A DNA stretch of 64,000 bases. It comes from Pseudomonas pseudonitroreducens (GTDB taxonomy: Bacteria > Pseudomonadota > Gammaproteobacteria > Pseudomonadales > Pseudomonadaceae). Of this stretch, positions 11,078-20,053 are shown in pieces (position 1 is the first letter of the stretch; each line of letters starts with the position of its first letter). The stretch lies in contig NZ_BQHJ01000016.1 in NCBI RefSeq assembly GCF_021603645.1, positions 62,001 through 126,000 on the forward strand, given 5' to 3'. A program made the position numbers and the translations under genes. Under the pieces are notes generated by a model. The model worked only from the letters and a program-made list of their open reading frames with translations. It did no database searches and was not told the origin of the DNA.

Positions 11078-11232
11078 TGCGGCTTTCCCTCGGCCCGGGC
11101 CTTGTGGACCCCGGCGTAAAAACCCATCGGCAGCTCCGATCACGGCAGCTGGATTTTCTTGTGGATATTGCTCGACCGGAGCGGGTTCCGGCGTGTTTTT
11201 ACCCTAGCGCGGGAGGGAGGATTAACCAAAAT

Positions 11233-11268
11233 CAATAATTATTGGGGTAGCCATAAAGAATGCTTTAT
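11233..11268. promoter_or_regulatory. AT-rich divergent control region with two perfect palindromes
   Basis: CAATAATTATTG (11233-11244) is a perfect 12-bp palindrome and ATAAAG-AATG-CTTTAT (11253-11268) a perfect 6+6 inverted repeat. They form the only strongly AT-rich stretch between the pyruvate carboxylase operon and the divergent LysR gene, where a LysR protein would be expected to bind. Binding by that protein is inference. Confidence 0.55.
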
Positions 11269-11303
11269 AGTCGCTGGAAAATGTCGCCATCGAGCAGGCT
11301 TCT

Positions 11304-12254
11304 ATGCGTAAGTCATTGATGCGTATGACCCTTCGCCAGCTGCAGGTTTTCCGCGCGGTGTGCGAAAGCCGTTCCTACAGCCGCGCCGCCGAGGAAATGG
11401 CCCTGACCCAGCCGGCGGTCAGCCTGCAGATTCGCCAGCTCGAAGAACTGGTCGGCCAGCCGCTGTTCGAGTACATCGGCAAGAAGCTCTACCAGACCGA
11501 TGCCGCCGACGCCCTGCTGCGCGCCACTACCGACATCTTCCAGCGCCTGGAAGTGCTGGACATGAACCTCTCCGACCTCAAGGGTTCGCTGCAGGGCCAG
11601 CTGCGCCTGGCGGTGGAATCCAGCGCCAAGTACATCACCCCGCACCTGTTCGCCGCCTTCCACGCGCAGCACCCGGATGTCAGCCTGAACCTCACGGTGG
11701 TCAACCGCGCCCAGGTGATCAAGCGCCTGTCGGACAACCGCGACGACCTGGTGATCATGTCGCTGGTGCCGCAGGACATGGCGCTGGAATTCCTGCCCTT
11801 CCTGAACAACCCGATCGTTGCCGTGGCACCGCCGGACCACCCGCTGTGCAACGCCGCGAAGCTTTCGCTGAAGGACCTGGAACCCTATCCGCTACTGATC
11901 CGCGAGCCCGGCTCGGGTACGCGCAAGGCCTGTGAGGAGCACTTCCAGCAGAAACGCGCGCACTTCGCGCAGACGCTGGAATTTGCCTCGCTGGAAGGAT
12001 CACGGGAAGGGGTATTGGCGGGACTGGGACTGGCGCTGCTGCCGCGCCACGCGGTAAGCCGCGAACTGCAATCCGGTCTGTTGCACGAACTGCCGGTGGA
12101 AGAGCTGCCGCTGTACCGCAGCTGGTGTCTGGTGCATGCCCGCGGCAAGCGCCTGAGCCCGGTGGCCCAGGCGTTCGTCGCCTTCATCCGTGAAGAGCGG
12201 GCGCTGATCAGCCAGCTTGCCGAACGCTTCGCCGGCCCGCCTTCGCCGAAGTGA
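11304..12254 (+). CDS. pycR: LysR-type regulator, probable regulator of pyruvate carboxylase (PycR-like)
   Basis: The 316-residue protein has an N-terminal winged helix-turn-helix (LRQLQVFRAVCESRSYSRAA, then 'LTQPAVSLQIRQLE') and a substrate-binding effector domain of ~220 residues resembling CbbR-type regulators. It is divergent from the pyruvate carboxylase operon across 226 bases. In P. aeruginosa I recall the gene in this position, PA5437, being called PycR. The ATG at 11304 has GAGCAGG upstream; in-frame ATGs at 11319 and 11325 are possible alternatives. Its 3' end overlaps a small minus-strand gene by 47 bases. Confidence 0.9.
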   Translation: MRKSLMRMTLRQLQVFRAVCESRSYSRAAEEMALTQPAVSLQIRQLEELVGQPLFEYIGKKLYQTDAADALLRATTDIFQRLEVLDMNLSDLKGSLQGQLRLAVESSAKYITPHLFAAFHAQHPDVSLNLTVVNRAQVIKRLSDNRDDLVIMSLVPQDMALEFLPFLNNPIVAVAPPDHPLCNAAKLSLKDLEPYPLLIREPGSGTRKACEEHFQQKRAHFAQTLEFASLEGSREGVLAGLGLALLPRHAVSRELQSGLLHELPVEELPLYRSWCLVHARGKRLSPVAQAFVAFIREERALISQLAERFAGPPSPK

Positions 12255-12423
12255 GGTAGGCGGCGGCGATCAAGTCAGGGTAATCGGAGGTTTCGAGGGC
12301 GAGGCGCTGGGCCTCCACGCGGTCCTCGATGGCGCGACGGAACTGCATACGCCGCTGGTCTTCGAGCTTGCGGCGGGTCTTGCTGTCCACTTGGAGCTGG
12401 GTGTCGTCGATATGGCGGGGCAT
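12208..12423 (-). CDS. Small PA3496-family-like basic protein
   Basis: This 71-residue charged protein begins MPRHIDDTQ and contains 'KTRRKLEDQRRMQFRRAIED' and 'DYPDL'. I recognise that pattern from the short Pseudomonas proteins annotated 'PA3496 family putative envelope integrity protein'. It has no signal peptide or membrane segment and is predicted mostly helical. The ATG at 12423 has GGGAG eight bases upstream, supporting real translation. Its last 47 bases overlap the end of the LysR gene on the other strand. The family assignment is from memory; the function is not established. Confidence 0.6.
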   Translation of the reverse strand: MPRHIDDTQLQVDSKTRRKLEDQRRMQFRRAIEDRVEAQRLALETSDYPDLIAAAYLTSAKAGRRSVRQAG

Positions 12424-12550
12424 CTCGCATCTCCCAAGGCCGAAGGGCTGGAGACGCCAGCATGCTGGGGGCGGATGACCGTTTGACGACGTGGTGGTGA
12501 AGCGCCGGTGACGCCGACGAGTGGTCGGCGAGTGGTCGGCGAGGAGCTTT

Positions 12551-12630
12551 TGTAGGAGCGAGCTTGCTCGCGAACCGCTCAGCCCTGGAACACCCGGCTA
12601 GCTCTGTTCGCGAGCAAGCTCGCTCCTACA
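12551..12630. repeat. REP pair (two standard units, inverted)
   Basis: Two copies of the REP unit with core GAGCGAGCTTGCTCGC lie in inverted orientation about 30 bases apart. Each can fold alone, and the pair can fold into a long hairpin. Just upstream, at 12519-12540, is a short direct duplication of GAGTGGTCGGC. No gene is visible from 12424 to 12639. Confidence 0.85.
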
Positions 12631-12639
12631 GGTATGGTC

Positions 12640-13524
12640 TCAGGACGCCTCTTCCGGGCGCTCCTCGTGGTTCTTCACCACCTTGGGCGACAGGCGCAGG
12701 CTACGCAGGCTGCGCTTCACGCTCTTCAGGTGGTTCACCAGGTCCGGGCCACGGGCCATGGCCACGCCCATCGCCAGCACGTCGATCACTACCAGGTGGG
12801 CGATACGCGAGGTCAGCGGGGTGTAGATGTCGGTGTCTTCGTGCACATCCACCGCCAGGTTCACCGTGGCCAGGTCGGCCAGCGGGGTCTGGCTGGGGCA
12901 CAGGGTGATCAGCGTGGCGCCGGCTTCGCGCACCAGGTTGGCGGTCACCAGCAAATCCTTGGAGCGGCCGGACTGGGAGATGCAGATCGCCACGTCCGAA
13001 GGCTTCAGGGTCACTGCCGACATGGCCTGCATGTGCGGGTCGGAGTACGCCGCTGCCGACAGCAGCAGGCGGAAGAACTTGTGCTGGGCATCCGCCGCCA
13101 CCGCGCCGGAAGCACCGAAGCCATAGAACTCGACACGCTGGGCATGGGCGATGGCCGCGATGGCGCGCTCCAGGGCATGGGTGTCGAGGTGCTCGCGCAC
13201 TTCCATCAGCGAGTGCAGGGTGGTGTCGAAAATCTTCAGGCTGAAGTCCGCCACCGAGTCGCTCTCGTTGATCGAGAACTGACCGAAGCTGGCACCGGCG
13301 GCCAGGCTCTGCGCCAGCTTGAGCTTGAGATCCTGGAAGCCGCTGCAGCCGATGGCGCGGCAGAAGCGCACGATGGTCGGCTCGCTGACGCCGACGCCAT
13401 GGGCGAGGTCCGCCATGGAGCTGTGCATGACCGATGCAGGGTCCTGCATCACGTGATCGGCAACCTTGAGCTCCGACTTGCGGAGCAGATGACGCGACTG
13501 GGCAATGTGCTGCAAAAGGTTCAC
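12640..13524 (-). CDS. RpiR-family regulator with SIS domain (HexR paralogue)
   Basis: The 294-residue protein has an N-terminal RpiR helix-turn-helix (residues ~1-75; 'VGVSEPTIVRFCRAIGCSGFQDLK' includes the recognition helix) and a C-terminal SIS sugar-phosphate-binding domain (about 125-255) with the phosphate-binding 'ISQSGRSKD'. HexR-type proteins bind 2-keto-3-deoxy-6-phosphogluconate and control zwf and Entner-Doudoroff genes. This one matches what I recall of the second P. aeruginosa paralogue (PA5438) rather than HexR itself. It is divergent from zwf across 90 bases that contain a perfect HexR-like operator, so it probably controls both genes. The start is GTG at 13524. Confidence 0.9.
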   Translation of the reverse strand: MNLLQHIAQSRHLLRKSELKVADHVMQDPASVMHSSMADLAHGVGVSEPTIVRFCRAIGCSGFQDLKLKLAQSLAAGASFGQFSINESDSVADFSLKIFDTTLHSLMEVREHLDTHALERAIAAIAHAQRVEFYGFGASGAVAADAQHKFFRLLLSAAAYSDPHMQAMSAVTLKPSDVAICISQSGRSKDLLVTANLVREAGATLITLCPSQTPLADLATVNLAVDVHEDTDIYTPLTSRIAHLVVIDVLAMGVAMARGPDLVNHLKSVKRSLRSLRLSPKVVKNHEERPEEAS

Positions 13525-13568
13525 AGGGATAGGCTCGGTGATAGTTGTCTGAGAATTATGTAGTCTTG

Positions 13569-13585
13569 TTGTAGTTATACTACAA
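13569..13585. promoter_or_regulatory. HexR/RpiR-type operator
   Basis: TTGTAGT-TAT-ACTACAA is a perfect 17-bp palindrome matching the HexR consensus as I know it (TGTARTWWWACTACA). It lies 44 bases upstream of the rpiR start and 29 upstream of the zwf start. Outer half-sites GTAGT (13560) and ACTAC (13587) flank it. Confidence 0.8.
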
Positions 13586-13614
13586 AACTACTCGCCAAGC
13601 CCAGGGAATAAGTC

Positions 13615-15090
<1,476 letters not shown>

Positions 15091-15100
15091 TCGGCCTCGC

Positions 15101-15182
15101 GTAGGAGGGGACTCTGTCCGCGATGTGCTACCGGTCTGCTCGGCGCGAGCGGAAATCGATCGCGGACGGAGTCCGCTCCTAC
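15101..15182. repeat. Inverted repeat of the GCGGACGGAGTCCGC family
   Basis: The left arm begins GTAGGAGGGGACTCTGTCC and the right arm contains ATCGCGGACGGAGTCCGC. Better-conserved copies of the same family occur at 16801-16905. Confidence 0.75.
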
Positions 15183-15199
15183 GTACCCCGGGAAATCCC

Positions 15200-15284
15200 T
15201 GTAGGAGCGAGCTTGCTCGCGAACCGGGTAGGCACGGTGCAAGGCGGTTCGCGAGCAAGAACTGGGCGTCCCCCTCGGTCCTAC
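15200..15284. repeat. REP pair: one standard unit, one with a 14-nt insert
   Basis: A standard unit at 15200-15224 is followed by an inverted partner at about 15247-15284. The partner's stem is interrupted by AACTGGGCGTCCCC between GCAAG and CTCG. The same insert, with small changes, occurs in three other REP pairs in this window. Confidence 0.85.
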
Positions 15285-15375
15285 GAAAATCAGCCTGCCC
15301 TTGACCTCGCTCAGCACGCGCAGCCTGCGGATTTCCTAGAGTGGCGGCCTTTTTCCCACTTCCCGCTCTGCCGCC

Positions 15376-16779
15376 ATGTCCCCCACTCCGTTTGTCCCCG
15401 AACTGCTCTGCCCCGCCGGCTCGCTGAAGAGCCTGCGCCACGCCTTCGCCTATGGCGCCGACGCCGTCTACGCCGGCCAGCCGCGCTACAGCCTGCGGGT
15501 GCGCAACAACGAATTCGACCATGCCAACCTCGCCACCGGCATCAACGAGGCCCATGCCCTGGGCAAGCGCCTGTACGTAGTGGTCAACATCGCCCCGCAC
15601 AACGCCAAGCTGAAGACCTTCCTGCAAGACGTCGAATCGGTGATCGCCCTGGGCCCTGACGCGCTGATCATGTCCGATCCCGGCCTGATCATGCTGGTTC
15701 GCCAGCATTTCCCCGAGGTTGATATCCACCTTTCGGTGCAGGCCAACGCGGTGAACTGGGCCAGCGTGGAGTTCTGGCGCCAGCAGGGGCTCAAGCGGGT
15801 AATCCTTTCCCGCGAGCTGTCGCTGGAGGAAATCGGCGAAATCCGCGAGCGCGTGCCGGGGATGGAACTGGAAGTCTTCGTCCACGGCGCGCTGTGCATG
15901 GCCTACTCCGGGCGCTGCCTGCTGTCGGGCTACATCAACCGCCGCGACCCCAACCAGGGCACCTGTACCAACGCCTGTCGCTGGGAGTATCAGACCCACG
16001 CCGCCCACGAGGACGAACTGGGCCACGCGGTACGCAACGTCGAGCCGACCCTGGGCATCGGCGCGCCGACGAAGGAAATCGTCCTGCTCGAAGAGGGCAA
16101 TCGCCCCGGCGAGCTGATGGAAGCCTTCGAGGACGAGCACGGCACCTACATCATGAACTCCAAGGACCTGCGCGCCATCCAGCACGTGCAGCGCCTGGCA
16201 CAGATGGGCGTGCATTCGCTGAAGATCGAGGGTCGCACCAAGTCCCACTACTACGTCGCGCGCACCGCCCAGGCTTACCGCAAGGCCATCGACGATGCCG
16301 TCGCCGGGCGCGCCTTCGACCTCGGCCTGATGGACACCCTCGAATCCCTGGCCCACCGCGGCTACACCGAGGGCTTCCTGCGCCGCCACGTGCATGACGA
16401 GTACCAGAACTACCAGTACGGCCACTCGCTGTCCGAGCGCCAGCAGTTCGTCGGCGAATTCACCGGCGAGCGCCGTCACGGGCTGGCTGAGGTACGGGTG
16501 AAGAACCGCTTTGAAGTGGGCGACAGCGTCGAGCTGATGACCCCGGCCGGCAACCGCACCTTCCGCCTGCATGCGCTGGAGAATACGCGGGGCGAATCCA
16601 TCGGCGTCGCGCCGGGCGATGGTCATGTCGTCTACATCCCCGTGCCCGAGGGACTGGACCTGGAGTACGCGCTGCTGATGCGCAACCTCAACGGCGGCAA
16701 CACCCGCGATGCGCGGGAACCGGCCGCAGCCGGTGGTTGCGGGAATGATTGCGGCAAGTGCGGGTGTGGCGGCGCTTGA
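15376..16779 (+). CDS. trhP: Peptidase U32-family tRNA hydroxylation protein (YegQ/TrhP-like)
   Basis: The 467-residue protein carries the U32 signature 'EVFVHGALCMAYSGRC' near 168-183, followed by further cysteines (GTCTNACRWEY) that are candidate Fe-S ligands. E. coli YegQ (TrhP) of similar length takes part in prephenate-dependent hydroxylation of uridine 34 in tRNA (ho5U). The C-terminal tail is unusually Cys/Gly-rich (GGCGNDCGKCGCGGA) and may bind a metal. The ATG at 15376 opens a normal family N terminus (PELLCPAGSLKSLRHAF). It is monocistronic between repeat clusters. Confidence 0.88.
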   Translation: MSPTPFVPELLCPAGSLKSLRHAFAYGADAVYAGQPRYSLRVRNNEFDHANLATGINEAHALGKRLYVVVNIAPHNAKLKTFLQDVESVIALGPDALIMSDPGLIMLVRQHFPEVDIHLSVQANAVNWASVEFWRQQGLKRVILSRELSLEEIGEIRERVPGMELEVFVHGALCMAYSGRCLLSGYINRRDPNQGTCTNACRWEYQTHAAHEDELGHAVRNVEPTLGIGAPTKEIVLLEEGNRPGELMEAFEDEHGTYIMNSKDLRAIQHVQRLAQMGVHSLKIEGRTKSHYYVARTAQAYRKAIDDAVAGRAFDLGLMDTLESLAHRGYTEGFLRRHVHDEYQNYQYGHSLSERQQFVGEFTGERRHGLAEVRVKNRFEVGDSVELMTPAGNRTFRLHALENTRGESIGVAPGDGHVVYIPVPEGLDLEYALLMRNLNGGNTRDAREPAAAGGCGNDCGKCGCGGA

Positions 16780-16800
16780 GTCCGCTGCCGGCGGACAGCT

Positions 16801-16905
16801 ATCGCGGACGGAGTCCGCTCCTACCCCATGTTCAACACCTTGCCAGGGAAGTGCGCCGCCCTACCCATGCCACCTGCGTGCGTAGGAGCGGACTCCGTCC
16901 GCGAT
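16801..16905. repeat. Inverted pair of the GCGGACGGAGTCCGC repeat
   Basis: Copies at 16801-16824 and 16882-16905 are exact reverse complements of one another over 24 bases. Each contains an internal palindrome (GCGGACGGAGTCCGC), so they behave like a second REP family. Confidence 0.85.
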
Positions 16906-16927
16906 CGATCCGCCATCCGCACCAACC

Positions 16928-17635
16928 TCACGGGTTCTGCAGGAACACCACGTACCCCCTGAACCACCGGCTCTTCGCCAGGTAGTCCGGCGCCTGCCAC
17001 TCCCCGTACTGCGCCAGCCCGATGCGGAAGGGCAATTGCAGCCGCGCCACGCGCGGCAGGTAGGCCTGGTAGTTGGGGATGGTCCGGCGCCCCTGGTAGG
17101 TCTGCACCACCACCTCATCCACCACGCCGGCCAGGCGGTTGATGGTCTCCGGCGCAGCGTTGCTGCCCCAGTCCATCAACCCGGTGATGCTCAACTTGCA
17201 GTCTGCGGGCAGGCGCTGGCGCAGGTTCTGGAGGAAATCGACGTACTCATCCAGGTAGCGCGTGCGCGCATCGAAGTCGATCTGCACGCCTACCATCGGA
17301 TTGCCGGCGGCACGCCAGCGGCGCAGCTGTGACAACAGGGTACGGTAGATGTCCTCGTCCCAGCGCAGGGTGTGGGCACGGTAGACCACCCAGACCTTGC
17401 CCTGCTTGAGACGTGGAATGGCGATGCCCTGGGCGATCAGCCGGGCGCGACCATCACGGTAGCGCGGCGCGCTGACCTGCCCTTGCAGCACGTAGAGGGT
17501 GCGCGCCTGAGCCAATACCGGCTGCGCGGCAACGCCGCTCCAGAGCCAGAAGGCGTCGTGGTCGGCGGCGTCCACGCCGCTCGCTGATGCGTTGCCCGTG
17601 AGCAACGCCAGCGCTAAGACCAGGACGCGCCGCAC
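16928..17635 (-). CDS. DUF3142-family secreted protein
   Basis: The 235-residue protein begins with a short signal peptide (VRRVLVLALALLTGNASA). The segments 'DAFWLWSG', 'PMVGVQIDFDARTRYLDEY' and 'LSITGLMDWGS' match the DUF3142 pattern as I recall it. The fold resembles a glycoside-hydrolase TIM barrel with conserved acidic residues on strand ends (D-x-D and DW), but no activity is established. The start is a GTG at 17635, only five bases after the stop of the upstream lipoprotein gene, so the two form an operon and may work together in the periplasm. Confidence 0.75.
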   Translation of the reverse strand: MRRVLVLALALLTGNASASGVDAADHDAFWLWSGVAAQPVLAQARTLYVLQGQVSAPRYRDGRARLIAQGIAIPRLKQGKVWVVYRAHTLRWDEDIYRTLLSQLRRWRAAGNPMVGVQIDFDARTRYLDEYVDFLQNLRQRLPADCKLSITGLMDWGSNAAPETINRLAGVVDEVVVQTYQGRRTIPNYQAYLPRVARLQLPFRIGLAQYGEWQAPDYLAKSRWFRGYVVFLQNP

Positions 17636-17640
17636 GCGTC

Positions 17641-19809
17641 TTACCAGTAGTACTTCAGGGACTTCGCCCAGGGCGTCGCTGAGTACTGCCCCTTGAGGGT
17701 GCGGAACCATTGCTTGCGCTGCGCCGGGGCGATGTCCTGGCTGCCGCAGCCGTTGTAGCCGCTGGGCGCGAAGCAATTGATGGCGCGGAACAAGGCGTAG
17801 GCGCGATCCTCTTCCACAGCCTGTTTGTCAGCGATGACCTTCAGGTAGCCGTCCATGCGCGAATAGGCGCTGCCAGGGAAGAGCGACTCACCACCCCCCA
17901 GTTCGCGCTCGCTGGGCTGGGTATCGAGCGGGAAGCCATCGAGGTTGTTGCGCAGGATGAATTCGCCCAGGCAGTTCAGCGCCCTGGGCGGCGGCGGACT
18001 CTGCTGCAGGTCTCGGGCAATGTCGGCGATCGCCGGGCATTCGTAGCCACTGTCGTTCTTGCCGCCCGGCCACTGGAACAGCGACAGCGGCATGCTGCCG
18101 TAGAGGTAGCCGATGCTCGCACCCAGGGGCTTGCCGCTGCCATCGGTGGGCAGCAGCGCGAGGTCGTCGATGTAGGCCTGGTACTGGCCGTGCAGCAAGT
18201 CCTTGTAGAGCAGAGCGAACAGCGCGGTGTCGCGCTCCTCCACCGAGACGCTGGTGGATCTTGCCTGCTGGCGCAGCAGGTCGGGGCCGGCGACGTGGCG
18301 CAGGAGGATTTCCCGGATGATCGGCGTATGCACCGGCGAGCCTTCGGCGAAGACTTTCACCAGGCGGTCGCTGCGCTCGTAGTTGAACGCCAGCGCCAGC
18401 TCCAGCTGCTCGCGCTGCAGCGGCTGCTCGGCCAGCGGCAGCAGGCGCAGCCAGAGTTTCTCGGCAGCGATCCAGTCGTTACCGGCTTCCAGGGCGAAGC
18501 CGCGCAAGGTCTGCTGGCTGAAGGCAAGGTAGTCGAGTTTCGACGGCAACTCGTCGGGCAGGGACTTCAACGCCTCGGCGGGATTCTCCTCGACGTACAG
18601 CTGGTAGGCCGCCGTCAGGTAGTCGTGCAGGCCGGGATACTTAGCGAAGAGATCCTTCTGCGCCGCCAGGCCGGCAACGTCCAGGGCCCGGGGCTCGTTG
18701 GCTTCGTGGTGGCGCATCTGCATCAGGTCGAGAACCGCCAGCAGGCGCGCGTCACGCACGTCGACCGGGTGCGCGGTGACCAGCAGCTTGTTGTCGACTT
18801 CCTGCACCAGTTGCGCAAGATCGTCGGAATCCTCGCGCGCGAACAGCTCGGCGTACTCGCCGGCCAGCCGGCCTTCATCGCTCATCAACCAGTAGACCCG
18901 GCGCGTCAGGCCCTTGGCCGATGCGCTGTACTGGCCCTGTGGATAAGCCTTGAGGTATTCCCCCAGCGCGGTTTCGGCCTGGGCAAGGATTTTCTTGTCG
19001 ACCTTGCGCAGGTCCGGATAGCCCATCTCGTCGAAGGCATTCTGCTGCGCCTGGTTGAGCAGGGCGCGGGCGACCATGTAGCGCGAGGTTTCCTTCAGCC
19101 AGGGCTGGTCGCTGTCCTGCAAGGTACGGAAGGACTTCAGCGCATCCGTGAAGCGGCCACTGTAGAAATCCGCCGCGCCCTTGAGATAAGCGCGATAGGC
19201 CTTGGCCGGCGAGCTCTGCAGGTCATCGGGCAGCAATACGCTGAGCTGTGTTTCGTCCCACTGGCAGGCACCCAGCAGGGTCAGGCGCGCGCGGGCCAGG
19301 GCCTGGCGCTCACCAGCAGAAAGGCTGTCGACCAGCAGTAACTGGCTGAGGAAACCCTGGGCAGTGGCCGCGTTGTTGCTGCGGCAGCGGCTGCCTTCGC
19401 CGCTGGCGAAGCTGTCGGCGGACGACTGCACGGCATCCGCCGGCAGGCCGATGCGCGCGGCGAGGTCTGCCAGCGGCGCGGTGCTGGTGCTGTCGGTCGA
19501 GTCTCCCGGAGCCAGGCCTTCCAGCCAGCGCGCCAGCGGGAACGGCACCTGGCCGTAGCCCAGCTGCTGCTCGTCATCGGTCAGTGCGTGATTGGGAATG
19601 CTCGCCTGCCCTGCGTCGGCCAGCAGCAGTTGCAGGTTGACCCGGCTGTCGTTACCCGGACTGAGGAACGGCAGGCTGTTGCAGACGTCCAGGCTATCGC
19701 GCTTGAGGTTCCAGCTCGGGTAGCAGGAGTCGTCGCTGCTCGCGCGCGCATCCTGCACGCCGAGGCAGCCGGTGATCAGGGCCAGCAGGGTCAGTCCGTA
19801 CAGACGCAT
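17641..19809 (-). CDS. Large periplasmic lipoprotein with helical (TPR-like) repeats, unknown function
   Basis: The 722-residue protein begins MRLYGLTLLALITGC, a lipoprotein signal with Cys at 15. Most of the rest is alpha-helical in pattern, with segments such as 'AYLKGAADFYSGRFTDALKSF' spaced as in TPR/Sel1-type repeats. Four or more cysteines near both ends suggest disulfides. A homologous gene, as I recall, sits at this position in P. aeruginosa (PA5441, hypothetical). AAGGA lies seven bases upstream of the ATG. The DUF3142 gene follows after five bases. It marks the left edge of the conserved order that the denitrification block interrupts. Confidence 0.7.
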   Translation of the reverse strand: MRLYGLTLLALITGCLGVQDARASSDDSCYPSWNLKRDSLDVCNSLPFLSPGNDSRVNLQLLLADAGQASIPNHALTDDEQQLGYGQVPFPLARWLEGLAPGDSTDSTSTAPLADLAARIGLPADAVQSSADSFASGEGSRCRSNNAATAQGFLSQLLLVDSLSAGERQALARARLTLLGACQWDETQLSVLLPDDLQSSPAKAYRAYLKGAADFYSGRFTDALKSFRTLQDSDQPWLKETSRYMVARALLNQAQQNAFDEMGYPDLRKVDKKILAQAETALGEYLKAYPQGQYSASAKGLTRRVYWLMSDEGRLAGEYAELFAREDSDDLAQLVQEVDNKLLVTAHPVDVRDARLLAVLDLMQMRHHEANEPRALDVAGLAAQKDLFAKYPGLHDYLTAAYQLYVEENPAEALKSLPDELPSKLDYLAFSQQTLRGFALEAGNDWIAAEKLWLRLLPLAEQPLQREQLELALAFNYERSDRLVKVFAEGSPVHTPIIREILLRHVAGPDLLRQQARSTSVSVEERDTALFALLYKDLLHGQYQAYIDDLALLPTDGSGKPLGASIGYLYGSMPLSLFQWPGGKNDSGYECPAIADIARDLQQSPPPPRALNCLGEFILRNNLDGFPLDTQPSERELGGGESLFPGSAYSRMDGYLKVIADKQAVEEDRAYALFRAINCFAPSGYNGCGSQDIAPAQRKQWFRTLKGQYSATPWAKSLKYYW

Positions 19810-19925
19810 GAATGATCCTTGTCCGTTGGAGCCCGCACACCGGGCCGGGAATCAGAGCAGGAAGAATCTTACCTCGGCGCGCCGACACTTGCCCGCTTCC
19901 GCAGGTACAAGTCTGTAAACGCGAT

Positions 19926-19951
19926 ATGTCGCACAGCACGGCCTGCGACAT
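19926..19951. promoter_or_regulatory. Inverted repeat ATGTCGCA-N10-TGCGACAT upstream of nirK
   Basis: Perfect 8-bp arms are separated by 10 bases. The 26-bp span is longer than a Crp/Fnr site, so it would be an operator for another regulator or an RNA hairpin. It lies about 105 bases upstream of nirK. Confidence 0.5.
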
Positions 19952-19959
19952 GATGTCCA

Positions 19960-19999
19960 GCAGAATCGTTCTTTGTTCCCGCTCAAAGAAGGATTCTGC
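19960..19999 (+). promoter_or_regulatory. Long inverted repeat in the nirK leader with embedded FNR-like box
   Basis: The arms GCAGAATC-G-TTCTTTG and CAAAGAA-G-GATTCTGC pair over 15 of 16 positions around an 8-base centre. The middle 14 bases, TTGTTCCCGCTCAA (19973-19986), match the FNR/DNR consensus TTGAT-N4-ATCAA at 8 of 10 positions. A weak -10 (TATTTC, 20008-20013) lies 31 bp downstream. No T-run follows, so it is not a simple terminator. Confidence 0.6.
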
Positions 20000-20053
20000 C
20001 CAGCGAGTATTTCTTCGTCTAACGACAGTTCGTCGATTACGGAGAGTTACCCC

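Noticed and set aside
15101-16905. CRISPR-like array from repeated palindromes around 15.1-16.9 kb
   Set aside because: The repeats belong to different inverted REP-type families, are unevenly spaced and flank a gene; there are no uniform spacers and no cas genes.
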